Source: Gammaproteobacteria bacterium
GTDB taxonomy: Bacteria > Pseudomonadota > Gammaproteobacteria > Steroidobacterales > Steroidobacteraceae
DNA: 64,000 nt
Assembly: GCA_021773365.1 (NCBI GenBank)
Contig: JAJFKF010000020.1
Span: 1 to 64,000, forward strand
Direction: 5' to 3'
How positions within the stretch are numbered: position 1 is the first letter of the stretch; each line of letters begins with the position of its first letter. Made by a program: the position numbers and the translations under genes. This document shows positions 52,030-61,292 of this stretch, in pieces. The notes beneath the pieces are model-generated. The model was not told the origin of the DNA. It saw nothing but the letters and a program-made list of their open reading frames with translations, and did no database searches.

Positions 52030-52067
52030 AAAAATGTGATTGAGGGATATCTGTAGCACGACACCGG

Positions 52068-53051
52068 CTATCGCCTGGCTTCGATGCGCACGGTGCCGTC
52101 TGTATCGGTGCGCACTTCCACCGGCAAGGCACTTTCCAGACTGTTCAGCCATTTGTCGATATCCCGCTCAAACACGGTGCCGGTGACGGCGAGTTCGCCG
52201 ATGGCTTCATCCTCAATACTAATGCGGCGGGTGGAGTAACGCGCAAGATCGGCGATTACGTCGGCCAGCGGTTCAGCACGGTACTGGCGCTGCCCTTCGC
52301 GCCAGGAGGCCACCGCGGTAGAGGCCATGGTGATCGTTTTCGGGGGGAGCTGCGGTCCGAGGCGCAACTGCTGCCCGGCCATGAGCTGCGTTACCCCCGC
52401 CGGACTGCGGGCCTCGACCAGGCCCTGGGCCACGGCGATGACGGTATGCGTGCCGGTGCGCCGAACATTGAACGCGGTGCCCAGTGCACGCACTGTGGTA
52501 TCGCCGGCGTGTACCACGAATGGCCGCACCGGATCACTGGCAACCTCGAAGAAAGCCTCGCCCTGCTCGAGCCTGATTTCGCGCCGGGTAGCGGCAAACT
52601 GTACCGTGAGGCGCGAATGTCCGCCCGCGGTGAGCGTAGAGCCGTCACTCAAGGGCACGCGGCGCAGTTCGCCGACGGTGGTTTCGATGGCTCTGTTGTG
52701 AGCGCCGCTCGGCATCAAATCGGTGCCGACGTACAAAACTGTGCCGGTGAGCAGCACTACCACCGACGCGGCCAGCGCCAGACGGGGTTTGTTCGTCACT
52801 CGCGCCGGCTGCGGCATTTCGGCGGCAAGCTGCATTGCTGAAGGCCAGGGTAGCTTGGGGAGGGCATCGATGCACTCCTGCACGGTTTGCAGGCGGTCGA
52901 AGGCCTGGCGATGGCGCGGGTCCTCGGCCAGCCATGCCTGCCAGGCGGCCAGCCGCTGCTCGCCGACTCCGCGATCCTGCAGTTCCAGCATCCAGTCAGC
53001 CGCCTGCAGCGCTACGGGATCCGGTATCGGTTCAAAGGCCTGACTATCCAC
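52068..53051 (-). CDS. FecR-family sigma regulator, cluster D
   Basis: A 327-aa membrane regulator. It has a DUF4880-like N-terminus (ALQAADWMLELQDRGVGEQR), a membrane helix near residues 93-113 (LALAASVVVLLTGTVLYVGT), the FecR core (VGELRRVPLSDGSTLTAGGH, QGEAFFEVASDPVRPFVVHA, RALGTAFNVRRTGTHTVIAV) and an STN-like end (EPLADVIADLARYSTRRISI). I choose a GTG start at 53051 that overlaps the sigma stop by 8 bases; the next upstream ATG would overlap by over 90. Confidence 0.9.
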   Translation of the reverse strand: MDSQAFEPIPDPVALQAADWMLELQDRGVGEQRLAAWQAWLAEDPRHRQAFDRLQTVQECIDALPKLPWPSAMQLAAEMPQPARVTNKPRLALAASVVVLLTGTVLYVGTDLMPSGAHNRAIETTVGELRRVPLSDGSTLTAGGHSRLTVQFAATRREIRLEQGEAFFEVASDPVRPFVVHAGDTTVRALGTAFNVRRTGTHTVIAVAQGLVEARSPAGVTQLMAGQQLRLGPQLPPKTITMASTAVASWREGQRQYRAEPLADVIADLARYSTRRISIEDEAIGELAVTGTVFERDIDKWLNSLESALPVEVRTDTDGTVRIEARR

Positions 53052-53655
53052 GGTGGGTTTCTTCCGACAAACCGGATGTTCCGGCGGTCGCGCGCATTTG
53101 CGACTGTGCGGCCAGTCCGGCCTGGCAATGCACAAAGGCCTGCAGGATGTAATGACGCACGGTGCGCGCCGCCACGCCCATGCGCGCGGCGATCTGCACC
53201 GGATCGAGACCCTCCACGCGATTGAGCAGGAAGGCCTGTCGGCATTTGGGCGGTAGCTCCTGGAGGCATTGGCTGACGATCTGTACCTCCTGGTGACTTA
53301 CCGCGGCGCGCTCCGGACCGGGCATTTCCCCAGTATCGTCCAGCAGGCGGGTGCGGTGTAGCTCGGCGCGCCGTTCGCGGCTGCGGATGCGGTCCACAGC
53401 CAGGTTGGCGGCGGTCTTATATAAGAATGATCGCAGGAAGCTCACCGCGCCGGGCTGGTCCAGATCCAGCATGCGCACATACGCCTCCTGGGCAACTTCC
53501 TGGGCCTCCTGGGTGGAGCGCAGTCGCACGGCGAGGAAGCGCGTCAGCGCCTCGTTATGCTCGCGGAACAGCTGCGCTACGGTCTCGGCCCGCACACCAT
53601 CCAGCCGCCGGGCGGTAGCCGGCATTCCGGGGATTAATTTGTCCGGATTATCCAC
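53044..53655 (-). CDS. FecI-type ECF sigma factor, cluster D
   Basis: A 203-aa ECF sigma factor. Region 2: FREHNEALTRFLAVRLRSTQ, AQEVAQEAYVRMLDLDQPGA and LRSFLYKTAANLAVDRIRSR. Region 4: LPPKCRQAFLLNRVEGLDPV then QIAARMGVAARTVRHYILQA. The GTG at 53655 has GGAGA at the right distance. An in-frame ATG at 53730 lies upstream of the gene's own promoter boxes and is excluded on that ground. It is similar to the cluster E sigma factor, and both belong to receptor systems with the same divergent layout. Confidence 0.87.
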   Translation of the reverse strand: MDNPDKLIPGMPATARRLDGVRAETVAQLFREHNEALTRFLAVRLRSTQEAQEVAQEAYVRMLDLDQPGAVSFLRSFLYKTAANLAVDRIRSRERRAELHRTRLLDDTGEMPGPERAAVSHQEVQIVSQCLQELPPKCRQAFLLNRVEGLDPVQIAARMGVAARTVRHYILQAFVHCQAGLAAQSQMRATAGTSGLSEETHRG

Positions 53656-53695
53656 CGCATCTCTCCGTGGACGGACTACCCATTCTCGTACGGCT

Positions 53696-53779
53696 GCTAT
53701 GACGTCCGAGCGCCCTAATCTGGCAAACAATCTGCCAGAAAAGTCACTTTGCCAGATTTTGACCTCCGGACGTCATAGC
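53696..53779. promoter_or_regulatory. Cluster D divergent ECF promoter pair
   Basis: TTTGCCAGATT, 8 bases and CGGACGTCATAGC occur on the plus strand (53748-53758 and 53767-53779, toward the receptor) and on the minus strand (53727-53717 and 53708-53696, toward the sigma gene). Both boxes and the spacing are identical, giving a 13-bp outer and an 11-bp inner perfect inverted repeat. A further palindrome TCTGCCAGA lies at the centre. The CGTC core suits an ECF -10 box. Confidence 0.82.
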
Positions 53780-53814
53780 GTGCAACCGAACGACAACTGC
53801 CCTTGGGGAACAAT

Positions 53815-56800
53815 ATGCAAAATGGCTGGCGCGCTTTTCCTATCTTAGAACCGTTGTGCTCAATTCTGGCATGCACGCTCTTGTTGTGCAGCGTCAGTGT
53901 GCTAGCAGGTGAGTCGCAGCAGGGCCTGCGTTTCGAAATTCCTGCCCAGCCGTTGCAAAGCGCACTACTGACCTTCTCGCAGCAGGCCGGCGTGCAGCTG
54001 GTGGTTGCCGATGAGACGATAAAGGGCCTGAATACTTCAGGAGTGCATGGAGAATATTCGCCCAACGAGGCGCTTGATCTGCTGCTGCAAGGGTTGGGTC
54101 TGAAATATCGAGTGACCGATGAGCGTACCATCGCCATCAGCACTGTGACGGCGAAGCGGGTGAGTCGCGCGGCCGCCATTATGCGTCTTACAAACTCCGC
54201 TGCCAGTGACGAACCTGAAGCGGCAGGCGATGAAAAGAATCGCGCGGAGAGCGAAAAGCGGACGACAGAACAGCAGTCCCCCGTAACGAGTGCGGAGGGT
54301 AAGGACTCAGATTCCGAAGTCGTGGTTACCGGCAGCCGTGTCGCCAGAACACCCAGTCAGTTGGCCGCCAATGTGATCACGCTGAGCGCCGAGGACTTGC
54401 GAGCCACCGGTGAGAGTACGTTGGAGAAGGCCTTGCGTCAGCTGCCGCAGAACGTGCTCGGCGCTACCGAGGTCGGCGCAACGGTACCCGATGGCGGGAT
54501 GACTTTCAATGGAGCACTGAACATTACCGGAGGCTCAAACATCAATCTCCGTGGCCTGGGTAGCGAATCCACACTGGTGCTGGTCGACGGCCGGCGTATC
54601 GGCAAGTCTGGCATCTTCGGTGGCGCTTCGGATGTATCCGGCATTCCGCTGAATGCCGTGGAGCGTGTGGAGATCATGCTCGATGGGGCGTCCTCGGTGT
54701 ATGGCTCCGATGCAGTCGGCGGTGTGGTCAATATCATTCTGCGCAAGGACTACGAGGGTGCGGAAGCAACCTACCAGTATGGTGCGCCCCAGGAGGGGGG
54801 GTTCGATGAGCATGTGGCGACTATATCCGGCGGTTTGTCGTGGGGTGCTTTGCGGTTGCGCGCCACCTTTGAACATTTCCAGGGCAGCGATCTCGATGCT
54901 GCCGAGCGGCCAGAGCGGATCATTTCCGAGCGCTACGATATGCCGGCTGGCATCCAAAGCAATGCGGGCTTGTTTTACACCTACAACGGCCAGAACTATC
55001 TGCCGGCCGATCTGGCGGCTATGGGGTTAACCACCACTTCCCCAGGCATAAAACGCATCGTTTATACGCGCCTGCCCGAAGGCCAGGACGGCAACAATCT
55101 TTCGCTGGATGATTTTCTGCCGCTGGAAACGCGTAATCTCGGGCCCGGCTATAACGATGACCTGCGCCAGGGTATTACCTTGATTCCCGAAATCAAGCGC
55201 AACAGTATCCAGTTTGGTTTCGACCAGGAATTTTCGGTAGCTGGCAGGCCGATGATGCTGAGCGGGAATCTGTACTATTCTGATCGGGAGACTTACTCAG
55301 CCAGAGGCGCGTTCAAGGCCTCTTTTTCCTTGCCCGCTTCCGATCCGCGCAACCCGTTCGCCAGCACGGCGAATTTCTTCTGGCTGATCCCGAGCCTGGG
55401 GAACGAATATTTTCAGACCGATCAGCAGATCGCCCGTGGCAATCTTGTGCTGGAAGGACATATTGGGTCGGACTGGCGCTGGACACTGGCGGCCAGCGAC
55501 GCCCGGGATGAGATCGATTCGTTGAATATCAATTCGCCCGACTACTTTGCACTCTTTTTTACCGATGCCGATTTCGTGGCAAGCGATATTGTGGCGGCCA
55601 ATAGTCCTGCGACCCTTGCAGAGCTTATCGCCGATCCGCTGCCCGTGGCCGCAACCAACGAGGAGCGTATTGCCGAGATAAGTGCCCGGGGCAGATTATT
55701 CGCTCTGCCTGGCGGCGATGTGTATCTTGCCTTGGGTGGAGAATGGCGCGAGGAGTCATTGAGCTCAATGTCGCAAACCACCATTGTTCAAGCCGTGGGC
55801 GAGTTCAATGGTAGCCTGCCGCAGTTCTCGTACGACACTGATGTTTCAAGAACGCAGCGATCGGCATTCGCGGAAGTGTTGCTGCCTATTGTCGCTGCAC
55901 CAAATGCCAGGGCCGGCATCGCGCACTTGACCCTGACCGGCTCTGGGCGCCATGACTCCTACGACAGATATGGCGACTCGAATACTTGGTCAGCTGGGGT
56001 GATCTGGAGTCCGTTTGAACAGTTGCGCTTCAAGACCAACTACAGTACATCCTTCGTGGTGCCTACGCCGCGCGAGGGATTGGTTGAGACCGATAGTTTC
56101 GTAGCCCAACCACCGGGCTTCTCGTATCCGATTCGCGATGTCGCGGGCGTACCTACAGGCGAGCTGGAATATATTGGTGAACTGATCTCCGGCGGCAACC
56201 CTGATCTGCAACCCGAGACCGCTTCGTCGTGGTCGACCGGCCTGGAGTTCAGGCCGCAGAGCATCCCCGGACTGTTTCTGGGGGCGACCTGGCATCAGAC
56301 AAAGTACCGTAACCGGATTACCGAGGCGCCGGACCTGGTGCTGGTCGAAGGCGTGGACTATGTGGCGCTTTATCCCAACCTTGAGCGCAGGCAGGACGGT
56401 CTGCTGATCTGGGATACGCGCGCGATTAATGCCGCCTCGGTGGAGATTGCCGGTATTGATTATCTGGCCCGCTTTGATCTGCAGACGCCTTTCGGTCGGC
56501 TGGCTGTGTCGAGCAATATCAGCTACACGCAGAAGTTCGAACAACTGGCGTTCTCTGCAGCCGAACCGATCAACCGCGTGAAGCATCTCAATGGCAACAG
56601 CTCCTATTATTTTTCCATGGTGCCGCGCTATCGCTACAGTACTGCTGTGGGCTGGTATCGCGGTGGCTGGTCGTTCAACGTGGATGCCAGCACAGCCAGT
56701 GATGTCAGCGTCAGCTATCGCGTCGTTGGGCAGAATCTTTTGACCACCAGCACCACGCCCGTGCTGACGGATGTGCTGCTTGCCTACGACTGGGATCAGG

Positions 56801-56994
56801 CGGCTACCGCCCGCGCGCCAGGCTGGCTGGCTGGCACGCGGGTATCGCTGAAGGTTCTCAACGTGCTCAATGACCATCCGCGTACCCGGCAGATCGTAGT
56901 GGAAACGGGCGAGAAATTTTCATCCTTTTATAACGCCAACTACACCGATCCGCGCGGACGGATGTTTTACGCGACCGTGACACGGCGTTTCTGA
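53815..56994 (+). CDS. TonB-dependent receptor with STN domain, cluster D
   Basis: A 1059-aa receptor. The signal peptide (ILACTLLLCSVSVLAGES) is followed by an STN domain (LRFEIPAQPLQSALLTFSQQ to about residue 110), an acidic spacer, a TonB-box-like DSEVVVTGSRVARTPSQ, the plug (STLEKALRQLPQNVLGATEV, NINLRGLGSESTLVLVDGRR, DGASSVYGSDAVGGVVNIIL) and a barrel ending ATVTRRF. It belongs to a different receptor subgroup from those of A to C. The ATG at 53815 is preferred to a TTG 12 bases upstream. No enzyme gene is linked on its own side. Confidence 0.92.
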   Translation: MQNGWRAFPILEPLCSILACTLLLCSVSVLAGESQQGLRFEIPAQPLQSALLTFSQQAGVQLVVADETIKGLNTSGVHGEYSPNEALDLLLQGLGLKYRVTDERTIAISTVTAKRVSRAAAIMRLTNSAASDEPEAAGDEKNRAESEKRTTEQQSPVTSAEGKDSDSEVVVTGSRVARTPSQLAANVITLSAEDLRATGESTLEKALRQLPQNVLGATEVGATVPDGGMTFNGALNITGGSNINLRGLGSESTLVLVDGRRIGKSGIFGGASDVSGIPLNAVERVEIMLDGASSVYGSDAVGGVVNIILRKDYEGAEATYQYGAPQEGGFDEHVATISGGLSWGALRLRATFEHFQGSDLDAAERPERIISERYDMPAGIQSNAGLFYTYNGQNYLPADLAAMGLTTTSPGIKRIVYTRLPEGQDGNNLSLDDFLPLETRNLGPGYNDDLRQGITLIPEIKRNSIQFGFDQEFSVAGRPMMLSGNLYYSDRETYSARGAFKASFSLPASDPRNPFASTANFFWLIPSLGNEYFQTDQQIARGNLVLEGHIGSDWRWTLAASDARDEIDSLNINSPDYFALFFTDADFVASDIVAANSPATLAELIADPLPVAATNEERIAEISARGRLFALPGGDVYLALGGEWREESLSSMSQTTIVQAVGEFNGSLPQFSYDTDVSRTQRSAFAEVLLPIVAAPNARAGIAHLTLTGSGRHDSYDRYGDSNTWSAGVIWSPFEQLRFKTNYSTSFVVPTPREGLVETDSFVAQPPGFSYPIRDVAGVPTGELEYIGELISGGNPDLQPETASSWSTGLEFRPQSIPGLFLGATWHQTKYRNRITEAPDLVLVEGVDYVALYPNLERRQDGLLIWDTRAINAASVEIAGIDYLARFDLQTPFGRLAVSSNISYTQKFEQLAFSAAEPINRVKHLNGNSSYYFSMVPRYRYSTAVGWYRGGWSFNVDASTASDVSVSYRVVGQNLLTTSTTPVLTDVLLAYDWDQAATARAPGWLAGTRVSLKVLNVLNDHPRTRQIVVETGEKFSSFYNANYTDPRGRMFYATVTRRF

Positions 56995-57007
56995 CTGACC
57001 GGGCGAG

Positions 57008-57919
57008 CTAGTGGTTGCGGATCGACTGATAGACTGCGGCTACGAACTGATCTCCGGAAACATATCCGTTCCCCCACTTTGCATCCAGATCGGAAGTTGG
57101 CCGGGCTGCAATCACCGCCGCTTCCTGCATACCGGTTACCATCAGAGCCTGCACACGCTCCAGCACCGTGGTCAGCATGTGCAGATACTCGCGCAGCTGC
57201 GTGGTGCCCGACAGCGGGCCATGCCCTGGGATAATCCGGCTTTCCGCATCCGCGATGCGCAGTGCCTGCCTTACACCCTTGATGACACCAGATATCGAGC
57301 CCTCCGAGTTCAGATCGATCACCGGATACTGGCCGCTGAAGTAGATGTCCCCCATGTGGATCACGTTCTTCCGGGGAAACCAGACAATGGCATCGCCATC
57401 AGTGTGGGCATGCTCGATGTGCATGACACGGATGTCATCGCCATTCCAGTGAAAGGTCATTGCATCGCTGAAGGTAACCACCGGAAGCGCGGCTGGCGGC
57501 GCCTGCCGGCTATTGCCGATAAGGCCTCTGAATTCTTCCGGATCCAGTCTCTTGCGGACGTTCTCATGCGCCACGATGAGCGCGCCGCTCTTGCCGAGAC
57601 TTTCATTGCCGCCGGTGTGGTCGCCGTGCCAGTGGGTATTCAGCACAAAGCGCACAGGTTCCTCGGTCAGCGCGCTGACAGCCTTCTGGACGGCGGCGTC
57701 CAGAAAAGCCAACTGGTCATCGATCATGAAAGGGCCGTCGACACCGACGGACAGCCCCACGTTCCCGCCGCCGCCCGTCAGCATGTAGATGCCATCCGCC
57801 ACCGGAACCGTCCGTATTTCCAGCTCCTGCGCTGTCTGGGCCGCCACCGGCGCCGCTGCGGACAACATGCAGTTCAACACGGCTCCCGCGACCAGACATC
57901 GGCATAATGATGAATGCAT
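57008..57919 (-). CDS. Metallo-beta-lactamase-fold hydrolase, cluster E
   Basis: A 303-aa exported hydrolase. After a signal peptide (CLVAGAVLNCMLSAAAPVAA) the fold shows the zinc ligands VLNTHWHGDHTGGNESLG (HxHxDH), a later His in MHIEHAHTDGDAIVWFPRKN, the Asp in VIHMGDIYFSGQYPVIDLNS and the last His in SRIIPGHGPLSGTTQLREYL. This arrangement fits SoxH/quinoprotein-relay-type and class B-like secreted enzymes; beta-lactam hydrolysis cannot be claimed. The ATG at 57919 gives a normal signal peptide. It follows the cluster E receptor in the same direction with a gap of about 100 bases and converges on the cluster D receptor. Confidence 0.88.
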   Translation of the reverse strand: MHSSLCRCLVAGAVLNCMLSAAAPVAAQTAQELEIRTVPVADGIYMLTGGGGNVGLSVGVDGPFMIDDQLAFLDAAVQKAVSALTEEPVRFVLNTHWHGDHTGGNESLGKSGALIVAHENVRKRLDPEEFRGLIGNSRQAPPAALPVVTFSDAMTFHWNGDDIRVMHIEHAHTDGDAIVWFPRKNVIHMGDIYFSGQYPVIDLNSEGSISGVIKGVRQALRIADAESRIIPGHGPLSGTTQLREYLHMLTTVLERVQALMVTGMQEAAVIAARPTSDLDAKWGNGYVSGDQFVAAVYQSIRNH

Positions 57920-58021
57920 GTTTCCCGCCTGCCGGGCGCTATGACCAAGTCTGGCTGCTAACGGACGCGGGCGACTGAAGTTTGAACCGCAAGCACCCGC
58001 AGTCACCGGACCTGCGCCGCT

Positions 58022-61000
58022 TCAGTTGGAGAAATTCTTCCGCAGGGAAATGCTGAAATTCCTGCCGCGCAACGGACCAAACTGGCTGTAACCGCCGTTT
58101 GCCGCGCTCTCCAGTTCGGCCACATAGACCGGCGTTTCGTCCAGGAGGTTTGCGATATTCAGCGCCAGGCGAACACCGCTAAGCCACTTACCGGGAGCGG
58201 AGCTGACCTCATAGCTAAGCTGCAATCCGACTTCGTTTGCAGAATCGACCATCGCTGAGCCCTGCAGATCCTCAAGTCCAGGCCGCGCCCGGTAGCTGCC
58301 AACATGGCGCAGATTCACGCCAGCCCCGAAGGGACCGTGCTGCAGATTCACGCCGAACAAACCCCTGAACTTCACCGGCGCGCCGTTGGATTGCAGCGGA
58401 CGATTCAGGTAGTCGGTATTTGGCGCGCCCAGCGCCACCTGCACGCTGTAGTCGGTGGTAAATGTTCCGTTCCCGCTCAGGGACAGTTCGCCAAGCGCGG
58501 TATCCACCAGATAGTTCAGGCCCACATCAATGGCCTCCACCTTTGATCTGGTGGCATTCAGCCAGCCATAGAACGCCGTGAGGATTGGTCCGACTTCGTA
58601 GCCATCGTTCGGATCCACCGGACCCCGCACCACCAGACCCGCCGGCAGCCCATCCTCATTGTCGACGATGGCCTGCGGCAACTGGATGAGGAGATTGTCC
58701 TCTTTCTTGATGGAAAACCAGTCCACGCTCAAGCGCAGACCCGGGAGCGCCCGCGGCTGCAGAACCAGACCGTAGCTGATGCTTTCGGAAGTCTCCGCAT
58801 CCAGCGGCAACCCGAGTTTCGGGTCCGCAATAATGACGACCTCACCGCCAGCCTCTCCCCCGCGCTTCGGGTCGTAGACCTCCGTCGGCTGCGAATCGAT
58901 GTTGTTGTAGTCGATCAGATAAAGCGGCGGCGCCACGAACCCTGTGCCCCAGGAAGCGCGCATAAAGAAACCCTCCGTCGGCTGATAAAGCAGCGCCACG
59001 ATCGGATTGAACGTAGAGCCGAAGTCGGAGAAATCCTCCATCCGGGCGGCGACGTCCAGATTCAGTTTCTGCCGCACATCTACAGGCAGCAGCGGCACCT
59101 GGACTTCCACATAGGCGCTGAGCACATCGCGATCCTTGTCGCCCCGGGTAGCTTCGCTCACCCTCAGCGTTTCACCGGTGGCCACACTGGTGTAGTCAAC
59201 CGTGGCGTCCGAATAGCCCTCCTTGCGATACTCGACTCCACCGACGGTTTTCAGCGCCCGCCCCAGCACGTCCACACCGCCGAAGAGGCGCGCGGCCGCC
59301 TGCTTGAGATAGTGATGATAGCGGCTGTTCTGGTTGGTGTTCATCATGTCGATGGCTGCCTGCGAATTGCGCGCGCCACTACTGAAATCCAGAAACGGAT
59401 TGTAGGCAATGGCCGGATCGCTGGAGTTCAGAATGTTCGGCGACAACAGGAAGTATCCGGCGGCAACGTTCTTGTATGAACCGGCCAATTCATTTTTCTG
59501 ATAGGTCAGATCCGCAACATAGCGCCATGACGGGCTGAGCCTGCCTTCAAGACCAGCCACCGCACGCAGATCATCGACAGTGGTTTCGAAATCTGGCGGG
59601 CCGAGGTCGGTCGTAATCGTGCTGACAAAAACACGCTGCCCGAAAGGATTAAAGGCATTGGTACCTGGAACGTTCAGGAAAGTCGAACGCGTGCGCTCGC
59701 CAAACTGCCGGCGGTAACCGTAAGCGAGCTCGGAGAAGGCGTTGAATGCGGGCGTGAACCGATGATACGTATTGAGACCCACCGAGGCGCTTTCCGCGTT
59801 GTCAATCAGGCTAAGCTCATCGCCACCCGCACTGCCGAAGTTAGTGTCGAGGTTGTACACACCCGCCATGGCGTTGAACGCGGCAATACCGCCCGATCCG
59901 TCATAGCCCGCAGGTACGCCTGCAAAGTTGGCCGCCGGATTGCCGGGTATGCCCAGCGTGCCGGATGAGGCATGGATGTTGCCCCGGCTGGAGACTGGCG
60001 GAATAGCGGAATTGAAGATAAGACTGGGGCGCACCTCAAGTATTCGGTCGCGCGCACGCTCAGCCAGCCCGAGATCACCGGCGGTCATCCGGTTCTGCCT
60101 GCCCACGGTGCCGTAGAACGTCAAATTGTGATGCTTGGCTGGGCTGTTCCACCCGCTGACAAACGATAGCTTGCGATTAGCCGCATCGCCGTTACCGACG
60201 GTGTTGCCATAAGTAAAATCGAGCTCGGTACCCTGGTATTCCTTGCGCAGGATGAGATTGATCACCCCGCCGACTGCGCTGGAACCGTAGATTGCCGATG
60301 CGCCGGAGGACAGCATTTCCACCCGATCAATGGCCGCCAATGGAACGGTGCTGACGTCGCCCTGGGGACTGAACGGCATGCCGGAAGCCAGCCGTCGCCC
60401 GTTGACCAGCACCAAAGTATTGCTAACGCCAAGCCCGCGCAGATTGATCTCGGCCTTGCCGGCCTGGTTGTTGCCGCCAGAGGTACCGCCCTCAATGTTC
60501 AAGTCCTGGGTGTTGGCGGTGAAGTTCTGCACCATTTCAGTGGTAGTTTTGAAACCTGCGCGCTGTATGTCCTCGCGTGTGATGACCTGGAACGGCAGCG
60601 CATCGTTAATGGAACGCTTCACGTCCACGTTCACCGTCGGCTTGCCGAGCACTACGACCTCCGTCACTTTATCATCCTCCGTAGGGTCCGCTGATCTGGC
60701 TGCATCGTGCCCGTCGTCAGTGGCGGCGGTCGACTCAATCTTTGTCAGATGCAGAAGGTTGTCCTGTGATGCGGACATCGGTGCGGCCTTTGGATCGACA
60801 ATAGCTACCGTTTCCGCATCAATCAACCGGTAAGCCAGCCCGGTGTCCTTGAGCAGCGTCTTCAGCGCGGCAACCGCGGTAAGCTCCCCGGTGACACCGG
60901 ACGACTGCAGCTGCGGCCCTGCCGACGCCCACATCAGTACCTGCACTTTCGTTTGATTCGAAAACGCCAGCAACGCGGTATCGAGAGCCTGCGCAGAGAT

Positions 61001-61117
61001 TCTGAAGGTGTGATGCTTGTTCACATCGGCCGCAATGCAGTTGGCAGACAGGCTGCAGGCCAGCAATGCAGCCAGGAGCCCCGCTCTTGCCTTGCCGCTC
61101 ATCATGTTGCGAATCAT
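58022..61117 (-). CDS. TonB-dependent receptor with STN domain, cluster E
   Basis: A 1031-aa receptor. The signal peptide (AGLLAALLACSLSANCIAAD) is followed by an STN domain (FRISAQALDTALLAFSNQTK to about residue 105), a TonB-box-like KVTEVVVLGKPTVNVDVKRS, the plug (TTTEMVQNFTANTQDLNIEG, INLRGLGVSNTLVLVNGRRL, SSGASAIYGSSAVGGVINLI) and a barrel ending SISLRKNFSN. It diverges from the cluster E sigma gene and shares its promoter pair. The metallo-hydrolase downstream is its probable working partner. Confidence 0.92.
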   Translation of the reverse strand: MIRNMMSGKARAGLLAALLACSLSANCIAADVNKHHTFRISAQALDTALLAFSNQTKVQVLMWASAGPQLQSSGVTGELTAVAALKTLLKDTGLAYRLIDAETVAIVDPKAAPMSASQDNLLHLTKIESTAATDDGHDAARSADPTEDDKVTEVVVLGKPTVNVDVKRSINDALPFQVITREDIQRAGFKTTTEMVQNFTANTQDLNIEGGTSGGNNQAGKAEINLRGLGVSNTLVLVNGRRLASGMPFSPQGDVSTVPLAAIDRVEMLSSGASAIYGSSAVGGVINLILRKEYQGTELDFTYGNTVGNGDAANRKLSFVSGWNSPAKHHNLTFYGTVGRQNRMTAGDLGLAERARDRILEVRPSLIFNSAIPPVSSRGNIHASSGTLGIPGNPAANFAGVPAGYDGSGGIAAFNAMAGVYNLDTNFGSAGGDELSLIDNAESASVGLNTYHRFTPAFNAFSELAYGYRRQFGERTRSTFLNVPGTNAFNPFGQRVFVSTITTDLGPPDFETTVDDLRAVAGLEGRLSPSWRYVADLTYQKNELAGSYKNVAAGYFLLSPNILNSSDPAIAYNPFLDFSSGARNSQAAIDMMNTNQNSRYHHYLKQAAARLFGGVDVLGRALKTVGGVEYRKEGYSDATVDYTSVATGETLRVSEATRGDKDRDVLSAYVEVQVPLLPVDVRQKLNLDVAARMEDFSDFGSTFNPIVALLYQPTEGFFMRASWGTGFVAPPLYLIDYNNIDSQPTEVYDPKRGGEAGGEVVIIADPKLGLPLDAETSESISYGLVLQPRALPGLRLSVDWFSIKKEDNLLIQLPQAIVDNEDGLPAGLVVRGPVDPNDGYEVGPILTAFYGWLNATRSKVEAIDVGLNYLVDTALGELSLSGNGTFTTDYSVQVALGAPNTDYLNRPLQSNGAPVKFRGLFGVNLQHGPFGAGVNLRHVGSYRARPGLEDLQGSAMVDSANEVGLQLSYEVSSAPGKWLSGVRLALNIANLLDETPVYVAELESAANGGYSQFGPLRGRNFSISLRKNFSN

Positions 61118-61189
61118 ATTCTCATTCCCCCTGTGACGCCTGAGGCCGGGTGTATCGCGCAGCTGGTTGTATGCAGCTGCATAGTTCTT

Positions 61190-61264
61190 GACGACTGAAC
61201 CCCGTATTCGTGAAATGGCGGCAGCTCGGTGCCGGAGATTTCACGATTTCACAAGTCAGTCGTC
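61190..61264. promoter_or_regulatory. Cluster E divergent ECF promoter pair
   Basis: ATTTCACGA, 9 bases and TCAGTCGTC occur on the plus strand (61238-61246 and 61256-61264, toward the sigma gene) and on the minus strand (61216-61208 and 61198-61190, toward the receptor). Both 9-bp boxes and the 9-base gaps are identical while the gap sequences differ. Again CGTC ends the downstream box. Confidence 0.8.
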
Positions 61265-61292
61265 TTAAGATGTAGGCATGGCAGGATTTGCA

